Of a DNA stretch of 12,216 bases, positions 6,258 through 12,216 are shown in pieces; within the stretch, counting starts at the first letter, position 1; every line of letters begins with the position of its first letter. The DNA is from DATDRM01 sp035291705. GTDB taxonomy: Bacteria > Chloroflexota > Anaerolineae > Anaerolineales > UBA4823. The notes under the pieces were generated by a model. The model saw only the letters and a list, made by a program, of their open reading frames with translations, made no database searches and was not told where the DNA came from. The DNA is taken from contig DATDRM010000305.1 of NCBI GenBank assembly GCA_035291705.1, positions 1 to 12,216 on the forward strand, in the 5' to 3' direction. The translations under genes and the position numbers were made by a program.

Positions 6258-8879
6258 TCATGCGTCGTTTTTCAACAGGGTTACATTGCCGGCGCTGCCA
6301 TCCACGGTGACCAACTGCCCGTTGCGAATGCGCCGGGTCGCTACGCCGGTGCCCATCACCGCTGGGATGCCGTATTCACGAGCGACGATCGAGCCGTGGG
6401 AGAGCGGCCCGCCGATATCTGTCACAATAGCGGAGGCCATGGCGAAGAGGGGCGTCCAGGCGGGGGTGGTAGTTCCAGCCACCAACACTGCGCCGGGTTT
6501 CATCAGGTCGAAATCTTCCGGCCCATGCAGGACACACGCCGGGGCAGTCACTTTGCCCGCGCTGGTGGCAACCCCCTTGATTACATCACCGGTCTGGCTG
6601 CTCTCAGATACAGCGGTGAATAGTTCAGCCTTGATCCCCATGATCCTTTCCTTCGGTGGTAACACCGGAGGCGGCGTGGCGCGCTTGGCCGCTCGCCAGA
6701 AAGCTTTGCGTTGTTCCACACGCTCGGTGAGATTATCAAGCCCCCGGCCTTGTTCCAGTTCGGCTACGCCGGTCTCTATCTCCTCCCGCACCAGCCAAAA
6801 GATGTCTTCGGGTTGGTGGATAGCACCCGCTGCGACAAAACGGCGGCCTAATTCTCGCAGCATCTGGCGCAGCAGCGGAAATCCCAGGCCGATGTCGGCC
6901 AGGGCGTCTTCTCGCACTTCAGCCATCGACTGCCCCCAATTGAGTGCTTTGCGAAAAGCCCATAGACGCAGGCCCTTTAAGCGTCCTAGCATGGTCTGCG
7001 TGGTCTGCTTGCGTTTCTCTTCGCTGAGGTGTTGGCGCTCGTGTGGGTTAGACCCTTCGCCGCGCAGGTACATCTTACACGTCTCCAACATCGGCGTTGG
7101 ATCATCCAATGGGAGCGGCTTGGCGAAGTCGAGCTCGTAGATGGTGTGGCCGAATCGCTTCAGGTGCCCCTCAAATCGATCGCTCAACGCCTGCCAATCA
7201 TGTTCACTGATGCCACCCGGCGGCTGCATCCCCCTCAACTGATCCATGATCTGTGCGGAAGGAGTCGCCAGGAAGTAAGCGGTCAACTCCGTGTGCTCGC
7301 CGCACCACATAGCCAGATCGTAAAGCGACTTTTCAGCCTGGACGGGGATGCTGTTGTAGCCCATTACCAAGGTGGTCGCAGGGGGGTCGCCTTCGCGTTT
7401 CACCATTTTATCGTAGACCCTGGTCAACAGCCCTTCCGAACCTGCCGATGCACCCATGGTAGCGAACAAGAGCGTGCCAAGATAGTACATGGCGGCATCG
7501 AGAACTTCCTGGGCCTCTTGCCAGAGCGCGGCAGGCGGTAACCGATCGATCTGCTTATCCTGCCACCGGGCAATCGCTGCCTGATACTGCGGGCGCGCTT
7601 CGTCCCGCCAGAAAGGTACCATTACCCGCAGCAAGCGCGGGTAAGCAGGAAGCAGGCCCGTCAGGGCCCACCACCAACCGCGCGGTGTTAAGGTCGCATT
7701 CCCGTAAGCGTAACTGTTGATGGTTGTGAAATAGTCCTTTGGCAGGACCGGCTCAGAGCGGGTTAGACGCCTCCCCAATTTATTCACGCCGGAAATTAGC
7801 GCAGGAAGCCCTATCGAAGTGAATAAGGGACTCAGCGGATCGGGCATCAGATCGACTGCGCTCATCCGCAAGTACTGGCCTTTGGGGTCGGGTGGCTTCC
7901 ATTCGATCGTGATCGATTCTTCCGGTTCCGGCAGGGCTGTGACCGGCCGCGCTTGCAGGATGGCAAATTTACCGTCCGCTAGTGCCCACTCGATGTCCAT
8001 CGGCATAGCATAGATTTGCTCGATCTGCACCCCCAGGCGAAACAACTCGGTAGCCGCGCTGTCATCCAATACAGGAGCGCGGCGCAGCTCGGGAGGTACC
8101 GGCTGTTCTTGGGTGGCGCCATCCACTCTCACGGTCATCACCCGCTTGTCGGCGGTTTGGCGCTCTATCACCTGGCCGCTGGCGTTATCCATTACCACGG
8201 TGTCTGGGTTCACTGCTCCCCCGACGACCGCCTCGCCCAGCCCCCAGGCAGCGTTGATCAGCGCCTGGTCGCGCCGGCCATTGAGAGGGTTTATGGTAAA
8301 TAAAATGCCCGCGGCTTCGGCTGGTACAAGCAGCTGCACCACTACTGCCAGGCTGACCGCCTGGTGATCGATCTTATTCCGTTCCCGGTAGCCAATGGCG
8401 CGCGCCGTCCATAAGGAAGCCCAGCAGCGCTTGACGGCCTCCAGCACTTCGGCAGGCGTATCGATGTTGAGATAGGTTTCCTGTTGCCCGGCGAAAGATA
8501 GATCCGGCAGGTCTTCGGCGGTAGCCGACGAGCGCACGGCCACGGCAGGTTGGTTACCCGGCAGGCGCCCGTATGCTCGGGCGATGGCTCCGGCAACTTC
8601 CTCGGGGATGTTTGCCTGAGCGAACCGGTCATGTATCGCCTGCGAGGCAGTTTCGAGTGTAGCGGGTTGGCTTATATTGACTGCCTTCAGCGCGGAATCG
8701 ATTCCAGGGGCTAAGTTATTCTCTGCCACAAAACGTTTATAAGCAGCCGTCGTCACATGAAAACCATCCGGCACCGGCAGACCATGCGCGGCCAACCGGG
8801 CGAGGGACGCCCCCTTGCCGCCGGCAGTTTCCAGATTGGCGTGAGAATCAACCAGAGATAGGACATATACAGGTTCCAT
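6258..8879 (-). CDS. Rifampin-phosphotransferase-like PEP-synthase-family enzyme, right copy
   Basis: An 873-residue enzyme with the same three-part layout as the left copy and the same residue numbering through the ATP-grasp domain: Lys22, Arg116, AAGILFTINP (189-198), Glu297, Gln309 and Arg311. The swivelling domain carries GGPLSHGSIVAREYG with phospho-acceptor His828. Again there is no C-terminal TIM barrel, so this is not a PEP synthase, though automatic pipelines may call it one. The first 60 residues differ from the left copy at only 8 positions and the His domain is also close. The central domain (about 330-750) is much more diverged, though landmarks such as DPLSPLF, TTINSYAY, MGYNSIP and GHTIYELDFAKP remain. 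AAAAGGA precedes the ATG; the gene starts 18 bases after the 90-aa gene and is followed by the exporter. The likely reaction is ATP-dependent phosphorylation of a small molecule; the substrate is not known. Confidence 0.88.
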   Translation of the reverse strand: MEPVYVLSLVDSHANLETAGGKGASLARLAAHGLPVPDGFHVTTAAYKRFVAENNLAPGIDSALKAVNISQPATLETASQAIHDRFAQANIPEEVAGAIARAYGRLPGNQPAVAVRSSATAEDLPDLSFAGQQETYLNIDTPAEVLEAVKRCWASLWTARAIGYRERNKIDHQAVSLAVVVQLLVPAEAAGILFTINPLNGRRDQALINAAWGLGEAVVGGAVNPDTVVMDNASGQVIERQTADKRVMTVRVDGATQEQPVPPELRRAPVLDDSAATELFRLGVQIEQIYAMPMDIEWALADGKFAILQARPVTALPEPEESITIEWKPPDPKGQYLRMSAVDLMPDPLSPLFTSIGLPALISGVNKLGRRLTRSEPVLPKDYFTTINSYAYGNATLTPRGWWWALTGLLPAYPRLLRVMVPFWRDEARPQYQAAIARWQDKQIDRLPPAALWQEAQEVLDAAMYYLGTLLFATMGASAGSEGLLTRVYDKMVKREGDPPATTLVMGYNSIPVQAEKSLYDLAMWCGEHTELTAYFLATPSAQIMDQLRGMQPPGGISEHDWQALSDRFEGHLKRFGHTIYELDFAKPLPLDDPTPMLETCKMYLRGEGSNPHERQHLSEEKRKQTTQTMLGRLKGLRLWAFRKALNWGQSMAEVREDALADIGLGFPLLRQMLRELGRRFVAAGAIHQPEDIFWLVREEIETGVAELEQGRGLDNLTERVEQRKAFWRAAKRATPPPVLPPKERIMGIKAELFTAVSESSQTGDVIKGVATSAGKVTAPACVLHGPEDFDLMKPGAVLVAGTTTPAWTPLFAMASAIVTDIGGPLSHGSIVAREYGIPAVMGTGVATRRIRNGQLVTVDGSAGNVTLLKNDA

Positions 8880-8897
8880 GGTTTTTATCCTTTTATG

Positions 8898-9170
8898 CTA
8901 ATCCCCTTCATTCTCCTCGATATTAACAACAGAAATTAAAGTCAGGTTCAAATCCCAAATCTTGTTCAGGATACCGCGCAGTTTCGCCTGGTCGGGAACG
9001 CACACCGTGAAGGTGGTTATGGGAGTGTCGCTATCTTTCCTTTGGGATGAGATCGTCATACCGTTAAACCAGATCGACCACTGCTGATCGAGCGCGCCCA
9101 GGATCTTAACCTCATAATGTGCACCTTCTGAAGTTGGCTCTGGTTTAATCATTATTTGTGAGGTATTCAC
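8898..9170 (-). CDS. Small conserved soluble protein preceding the phosphotransferase
   Basis: A 90-residue protein without signal peptide or membrane segment. I recognise its pattern (YEVKILGALDQQWSIWF, then a variable stretch, then VPDQAKLRGILNKIWDL and a final LTLISV strand) as a small hypothetical family in Chloroflexi and actinobacteria. It looks like an alpha/beta fold in which a repeated 'DQ..L' helix sits between strands, but I know no function. The start is a GTG at 9170 with GGGAG five bases upstream. An in-frame ATG at 9152 (MIKPEP) has no ribosome site, but the family homology seems to begin near there. The first six codons are instead shared with the 83-aa membrane protein of the left cassette, so the N-terminus may be a fusion left by a deletion. 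Being directly upstream of the phosphotransferase in both cassettes (a remnant in one), it may be a regulator or partner of the enzyme; this is inference. Confidence 0.75.
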   Translation of the reverse strand: MNTSQIMIKPEPTSEGAHYEVKILGALDQQWSIWFNGMTISSQRKDSDTPITTFTVCVPDQAKLRGILNKIWDLNLTLISVVNIEENEGD

Positions 9171-9243
9171 GTGAACTCCCTTCGTTTATTCCATTCCTTG
9201 TCTAGTTCGAGTGTAGCAAGGACATGGGTGATTTGTTACCCCA
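9152..9243 (-). repeat. Duplicated promoter/leader block, right copy (partner at 4674-4768)
   Basis: Similar over about 90 bases to the block in front of the left cassette, including the ribosome site, a 40-base spacing to the candidate -10, and the first six codons (GTG here, ATG in the left copy). To the right the similarity ends shortly before the hairpin that closes the regulator gene. Confidence 0.7.
9210..9218 (-). promoter_or_regulatory. Candidate extended -10 promoter of right cassette
   Basis: Reads TGCTACACT on the minus strand, 40 bases before the GTG of the 90-aa gene, with a weak -35-like TAACAA 17 bases further upstream. It is conserved in sequence and spacing with 4732-4740. 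Since a terminator lies between it and the regulator gene, this would be the first promoter of the 90-aa protein, phosphotransferase and exporter unit. Inferred, not proven. Confidence 0.42.
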
Positions 9244-9273
9244 TTAATTGGTGATCTCGTTCGATGAAAGGAA

Positions 9274-9300
9274 AATCCCCCACCTTGACAGCGGGGGATT
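9274..9300 (-). terminator. Rho-independent-type terminator of the MalT-like gene
   Basis: AATCCCCC (9274-9281) pairs perfectly with GGGGGATT (9293-9300) around an 11-base loop. On the minus strand the stem runs into TTTT (sharing the closing Ts) then CC. It lies 19 bases after the regulator's stop codon and separates that gene from the right cassette. The U tract is short, so termination may be partial. Confidence 0.65.
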
Positions 9301-9318
9301 CTTAATCAGCGATGCGAC

Positions 9319-12060
9319 TTATAACAAGTCCAATTCTTGTGCTCGGGCAATTGCCTCATAGCGGCTGTGAGCACCCAATTTCTCGTAAATGCTCTTTAGA
9401 TGAGAGCGCAGCGTATGGACAGAGATATATAATTCATCTGCCATTTCTCGGCTTGAAAGGCTGGAGGGGAGGAGATGCAACACCTCCCTTTCTCGTTCGC
9501 TGAGAGGTTCAAAAAGGACTGCTGTTTGAGGTGCGAGAACTGGTCGGGTCGCTGTAGCCTGGGTTGCAAAGGCAAGCAGCAATTTCTCTGCAAAGGCCAC
9601 CAAGGTTTTTTCCTTTAGTTTTGAATGGGCCAATCTGAGCAAAACCAATATCCTTTCCCCTTCATCGAGGAAGATACGCACGAATCCCTCTGGCTCAGCC
9701 AAGGAGAGAGCATGTTCGAGTGCAAGCAAGGCTTCGGCGGTCTCTTTTTTCGCCTGGAAGGCCATTGCCCGGAGCAACTCGCTTTCGATCATGAGCACCG
9801 GGCGATCTAGTTTATCGAGTTGAGCCAGTTGCTGATCCAGAATCTGGAGGGCCTCATCATTGCGCCCTTCCTCCAACCATAGCCTGGCCAGCACCAGGAT
9901 TTCATATTTTCGCAAGCGCATGCTGATGAGATTATCGTCTTTTGTTTTTGATTTCGGGAGTTGAATGTCTTCCAATCCGCGCTGCCTGGCCCACCGGTGA
10001 GCTGCCAGCAGCTCTCCACGAGCGATCCATAGCCGGGCTTCAATAATATCTACGACAAGGTCATCAACATCCGTCATATCAAACTGACGGGCGAGCTTAC
10101 GAAGGGTATTCAAAGCCTGTCCTGCGCCATCCATATCCCCTTGAGACTGCCTGATTTGGGTCAGAGCCAGATAACCATCGAAAGCAGCGACCTGGCTCCA
10201 TTTTTCAGTGAGTTCGTTCCCCTCTAAAACGTAACGTTGGGCCGCTTCTAAATCGTTCCACTCCCGGGCTATCTCCCCTAATCCCACCAGCGCCCTGCCG
10301 GCGATTGGCAGGTAGCGACCCTCATTATCGCTTGCCAGCTCAAGGGCTTGCCGGTAAAGCGCCTGCGCCTGGCGCAATTTGCCCTCCCTGTGACGCAGTT
10401 CAGCCAGCTGGTACAGAATAATAACAGCAACCACCAGATTGCCCGTTTTCCGGGTAGTGATGGCAGCTTTTTCCAACAATTGGACTCCAATTATTACATC
10501 CCCCTCTAGCATATAACACATCGCTTGCATCAGGTTTGCCAGGCCGCGTAAGAGTAAATCGCTCTCTGGAATGAGCTCAAGCGCCTGGCGGCAGTATTCC
10601 TGTGCCAGAGAGAGCTGGCCTTTGTTTAGGGCGATAAAGGCGCGTAGCGGAGCTTCCTTCCCAACCAGGGACTTGCCTCGCTCAGGGATCGCCAGGGCGG
10701 CCTCAATCACTTCTAAGGGAGCGCCATTCCATAAATGCGCCAGGGCTTGATAGACGATCAGGTCAGGTCGATCCCGCAGCTCTATCTCGGACAATCCTTC
10801 GACCCAACCCATGAAGGTCGCGAGCTCGCTACGCATCAGCGTAGTTTCAGCAACCGTCTCGATCAAATCTGCAGCGCGCCGGCTATCCCCCGCCGCGAAA
10901 GCGTGCTGGATCGCTTCGTCCATGAATCGATGTTGCTCATACCACACGCTGGCGCGGTGATGCAAGACAGGTCTGATCTCTGGTTGCGTAAGGAACAACC
11001 GCTGGCTGAGCAAGTCTGCAAAAAGGCGGTGGTAACGAAACCACTCCCGCCGGTTGTCGAGTGGAACGATGAATAAGTTGGATTGATCGAGGTATTGCAG
11101 GATTTGTGCACCTGCGATCGGAGATTGAAGGTTAGAGAGCAGTCGACCACTCTCTGAACTCCAATCTTCAATCTGAGTGACTGCCTCGCATAATGGCCCA
11201 CAGATGCGATCCAGGATGGATGTCTGGAGCAAGAAAGTTTGGATGGTTTCTGGCTGCCGTTGCAATACTTCCTCGACCAAATAATCCAGAATATAACGGT
11301 TGCTGCCTGTGAAAGAACGGATAAATCCAGAGATGCTTTGCCGTTCCGCATCCGCCGCCTGGAGGGCCAACATCGCCATTTGCAGCCCGGCCGCCCAGCC
11401 CTCCGTGCGGCTGTCCAGGGCAATGATGTCCTCGGGTGAAAGGGATAAACCCATTACCTGGTAAATAAAAGTCGCGGTCTCCTCGGCTGTAAAGCGTAAA
11501 TCGTTCAGGCGCAGCTCCAGTAACTGGCCGCGAGCGCGCAGGCGGGCAATAGGCAGGGGCGGGTCGGCGCGGGTAGCCATGAAGATATGGACATTGGGAG
11601 GCAAGTTTTCGATCAAGAAGGCCAGGGCATCGTGAATGGACTGGGCGTGAATCGTGTGGTAATCGTCGAGCACGAGCACAAGAGGTTCTGACACCTTCGC
11701 CAGCTCATTAACCAGGGGAACCAAAACCCCCTCATAAAAATCCCCTCGAGGGAAATGAATTGGCGACAGGTCCCCAACCTCTGGTTTGACAGTCCGGATA
11801 GCAGCCATTAAATAAGAAAGAAAACGGACAGGATCATTATCCCCCTCGTCGAGCGAGATCCATGCCGCAGGCAATTTCTGACGATAGATCCACTCGGCGA
11901 TTAAAGTTGTCTTTCCGTAGCCTGCCGGCGTGGAGATGAGCGTTAGCCGCCGGCCCAAACGCAGCCCATCGTCCAATAATTGGAACAGCCGTGGCCGGGC
12001 GACATGCGTGGCAACCAGGGATGGGATATAAAGTTTGGTAACCAGCAGATTTTCAAACAT
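9319..12060 (-). CDS. MalT/LAL-type LuxR-family ATP-dependent transcriptional regulator
   Basis: A 913-residue cytosolic regulator, close in length to E. coli MalT (about 900). The N-terminus has the family opening LLVTKLYIP (5-13) and RPRL (22-25). The Walker A motif TPAGYGKTT is at 44-52 and Walker B LVLVLDDYH at 127-135, a STAND-type NTPase. The middle (about 400-830) is rich in helical TPR-like repeats that in this group bind the inducer. Residues 853-913 form a LuxR helix-turn-helix: LSEREREVLHLL, then SSREMADELYISVHTLRSHL, then IYEKLGAHSR. Such proteins oligomerise on binding ATP plus a small inducer and activate transcription. A TATAAT lies 27 bases upstream of the ATG, which has no clear ribosome site. 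It sits directly upstream of the phosphotransferase-exporter cassette on the same strand but is separated by a terminator. Control of that cassette is plausible but unproven. Confidence 0.9.
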   Translation of the reverse strand: MFENLLVTKLYIPSLVATHVARPRLFQLLDDGLRLGRRLTLISTPAGYGKTTLIAEWIYRQKLPAAWISLDEGDNDPVRFLSYLMAAIRTVKPEVGDLSPIHFPRGDFYEGVLVPLVNELAKVSEPLVLVLDDYHTIHAQSIHDALAFLIENLPPNVHIFMATRADPPLPIARLRARGQLLELRLNDLRFTAEETATFIYQVMGLSLSPEDIIALDSRTEGWAAGLQMAMLALQAADAERQSISGFIRSFTGSNRYILDYLVEEVLQRQPETIQTFLLQTSILDRICGPLCEAVTQIEDWSSESGRLLSNLQSPIAGAQILQYLDQSNLFIVPLDNRREWFRYHRLFADLLSQRLFLTQPEIRPVLHHRASVWYEQHRFMDEAIQHAFAAGDSRRAADLIETVAETTLMRSELATFMGWVEGLSEIELRDRPDLIVYQALAHLWNGAPLEVIEAALAIPERGKSLVGKEAPLRAFIALNKGQLSLAQEYCRQALELIPESDLLLRGLANLMQAMCYMLEGDVIIGVQLLEKAAITTRKTGNLVVAVIILYQLAELRHREGKLRQAQALYRQALELASDNEGRYLPIAGRALVGLGEIAREWNDLEAAQRYVLEGNELTEKWSQVAAFDGYLALTQIRQSQGDMDGAGQALNTLRKLARQFDMTDVDDLVVDIIEARLWIARGELLAAHRWARQRGLEDIQLPKSKTKDDNLISMRLRKYEILVLARLWLEEGRNDEALQILDQQLAQLDKLDRPVLMIESELLRAMAFQAKKETAEALLALEHALSLAEPEGFVRIFLDEGERILVLLRLAHSKLKEKTLVAFAEKLLLAFATQATATRPVLAPQTAVLFEPLSEREREVLHLLPSSLSSREMADELYISVHTLRSHLKSIYEKLGAHSRYEAIARAQELDLL

Positions 12061-12087
12061 GGCCGCGTGGAAATATCTTGCTTAATA

Positions 12088-12093
12088 ATTATA
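12088..12093 (-). promoter_or_regulatory. Candidate -10 box of the regulator gene
   Basis: A perfect TATAAT on the minus strand, 27 bases before the regulator's ATG, giving a leader of about 20 bases. The -35 region is weak (TGCTTA at 18 bases), which would suit a gene needing an activator or expressed at a low level. Confidence 0.45.
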
Positions 12094-12216
12094 CAGGCCA
12101 TTAACTCATTTTAAGCAGACCCTTTACGAGTGTGTGGGAGACGTGCCGAACGTTGTTTTTCCTTGTGCCACGCTCTATGATCAGACCAGCGGGCGGATCG
12201 CCATCTACTATGGGGG
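12089..12216 (+). pseudogene. C-terminal stub of a GH130 mannoside phosphorylase-like gene (runs off right edge)
   Basis: The plus-strand frame open from 12089 reads YECVGDVPNVVFPCATLYD followed by QTSGRIAIYYGG at the window edge. VPNVVFP(C/T) followed by about 15 residues and then (L/I)xxYYG(A/G) is the signature of the late part of glycoside hydrolase family 130, enzymes that phosphorolyse beta-mannosides. In that family roughly two thirds or more of the protein precedes this motif. Here a TAA at 12086 closes the frame and the DNA further left encodes the regulator on the other strand. The N-terminal part is therefore missing and no usable start is seen (a GTG at 12134 is the only candidate). 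It looks like a gene truncated when the regulator's end came to lie here. Homology is from memory of the motif. Confidence 0.5.

Noticed and set aside
6253..7140. Long plus-strand frame (295 codons) opposite the right phosphotransferase, with a related frame at 1753-2289 opposite the left copy
   Set aside because: Both lie antisense to the coding sequence of the His domain and adjoining region. Their similarity to each other follows from conservation of the sense proteins; they are rich in Ser/Pro/Arg, have no recognisable domain and the sense genes explain the DNA fully.
1695..8879. Annotation of both large enzymes as PEP synthase or pyruvate phosphate dikinase
   Set aside because: Both proteins end about 40 residues after the phospho-His and so lack the C-terminal PEP/pyruvate barrel needed for that reaction.
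9171..9273. Rifampin-associated element (the inverted repeat found upstream of rifampin-inducible genes in actinobacteria and bacilli)
   Set aside because: I looked in front of both cassettes (also 4693-4978) for such a GC-rich inverted repeat near the promoter and found none; the only strong hairpin (9274-9300) is best explained as the regulator's terminator.
10863..11423. 186-codon minus-strand frame inside the regulator gene
   Set aside because: It is an out-of-frame shadow of the NTPase/TPR region of the regulator, with no family pattern.
1..12216. CRISPR arrays, tRNA or rRNA genes, insertion sequences
   Set aside because: No regularly spaced repeats, cloverleaf sequences, transposase frames or terminal inverted repeats were seen on either strand.

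Overview
The window reads as a chromosomal stretch of a moderately GC-rich environmental bacterium. The best guess is Chloroflexota (Anaerolineae-like). This rests on the gene mix (a large MalT/LAL-type LuxR regulator, dikinase-like phosphotransferases preceded by very small conserved proteins, a DUF333 lipoprotein) and on protein wording. It is an inference, not a measured assignment. All intact genes lie on the minus strand, so the biological order runs from the right edge to the left.

Right end (9319-12216). A 913-residue MalT-type LuxR-family ATP-dependent regulator is preceded by a perfect TATAAT and followed by a rho-independent-type hairpin (9274-9300). Upstream of it, facing the other way, is a short plus-strand reading frame with the C-terminal signature of a GH130 mannoside phosphorylase. 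It has no N-terminal part and looks like the stub of a lost gene.

Centre (1695-9243). This is the main feature: two copies of a cassette made of a conserved promoter block, a small protein and a giant three-domain phosphotransferase of about 870 residues. The enzymes have the architecture of rifampin phosphotransferase: N-terminal ATP-grasp, a large central substrate domain and a C-terminal swivelling His domain, with no PEP/pyruvate TIM barrel. The right copy is promoter - 90-aa soluble protein - enzyme (873 aa), followed 10 bases or more later by an MFS exporter. The left copy is promoter - 83-aa membrane protein - deleted remnant of the 90-aa protein - enzyme (868 aa). The two enzymes are nearly the same in both catalytic end domains but strongly diverged in the central domain. 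This suggests duplication followed by a change of substrate.

Left end (1-1617). The left enzyme is followed closely by a secreted lipoprotein (DUF333 plus a PsbP-like C-terminal domain) and, 13 bases further, by an LCM/TcmP-type O-methyltransferase cut by the window edge. These genes are probably read through from the left cassette.

Taken together, two ATP-dependent small-molecule phosphotransferase candidates, an efflux pump, an O-methyltransferase and a large sensor-regulator fit a locus that modifies and exports a small molecule (resistance or detoxification). No substrate can be read from the sequence. Rifampin itself is only one possibility, and the central domains are far from the classic rifampin enzymes.
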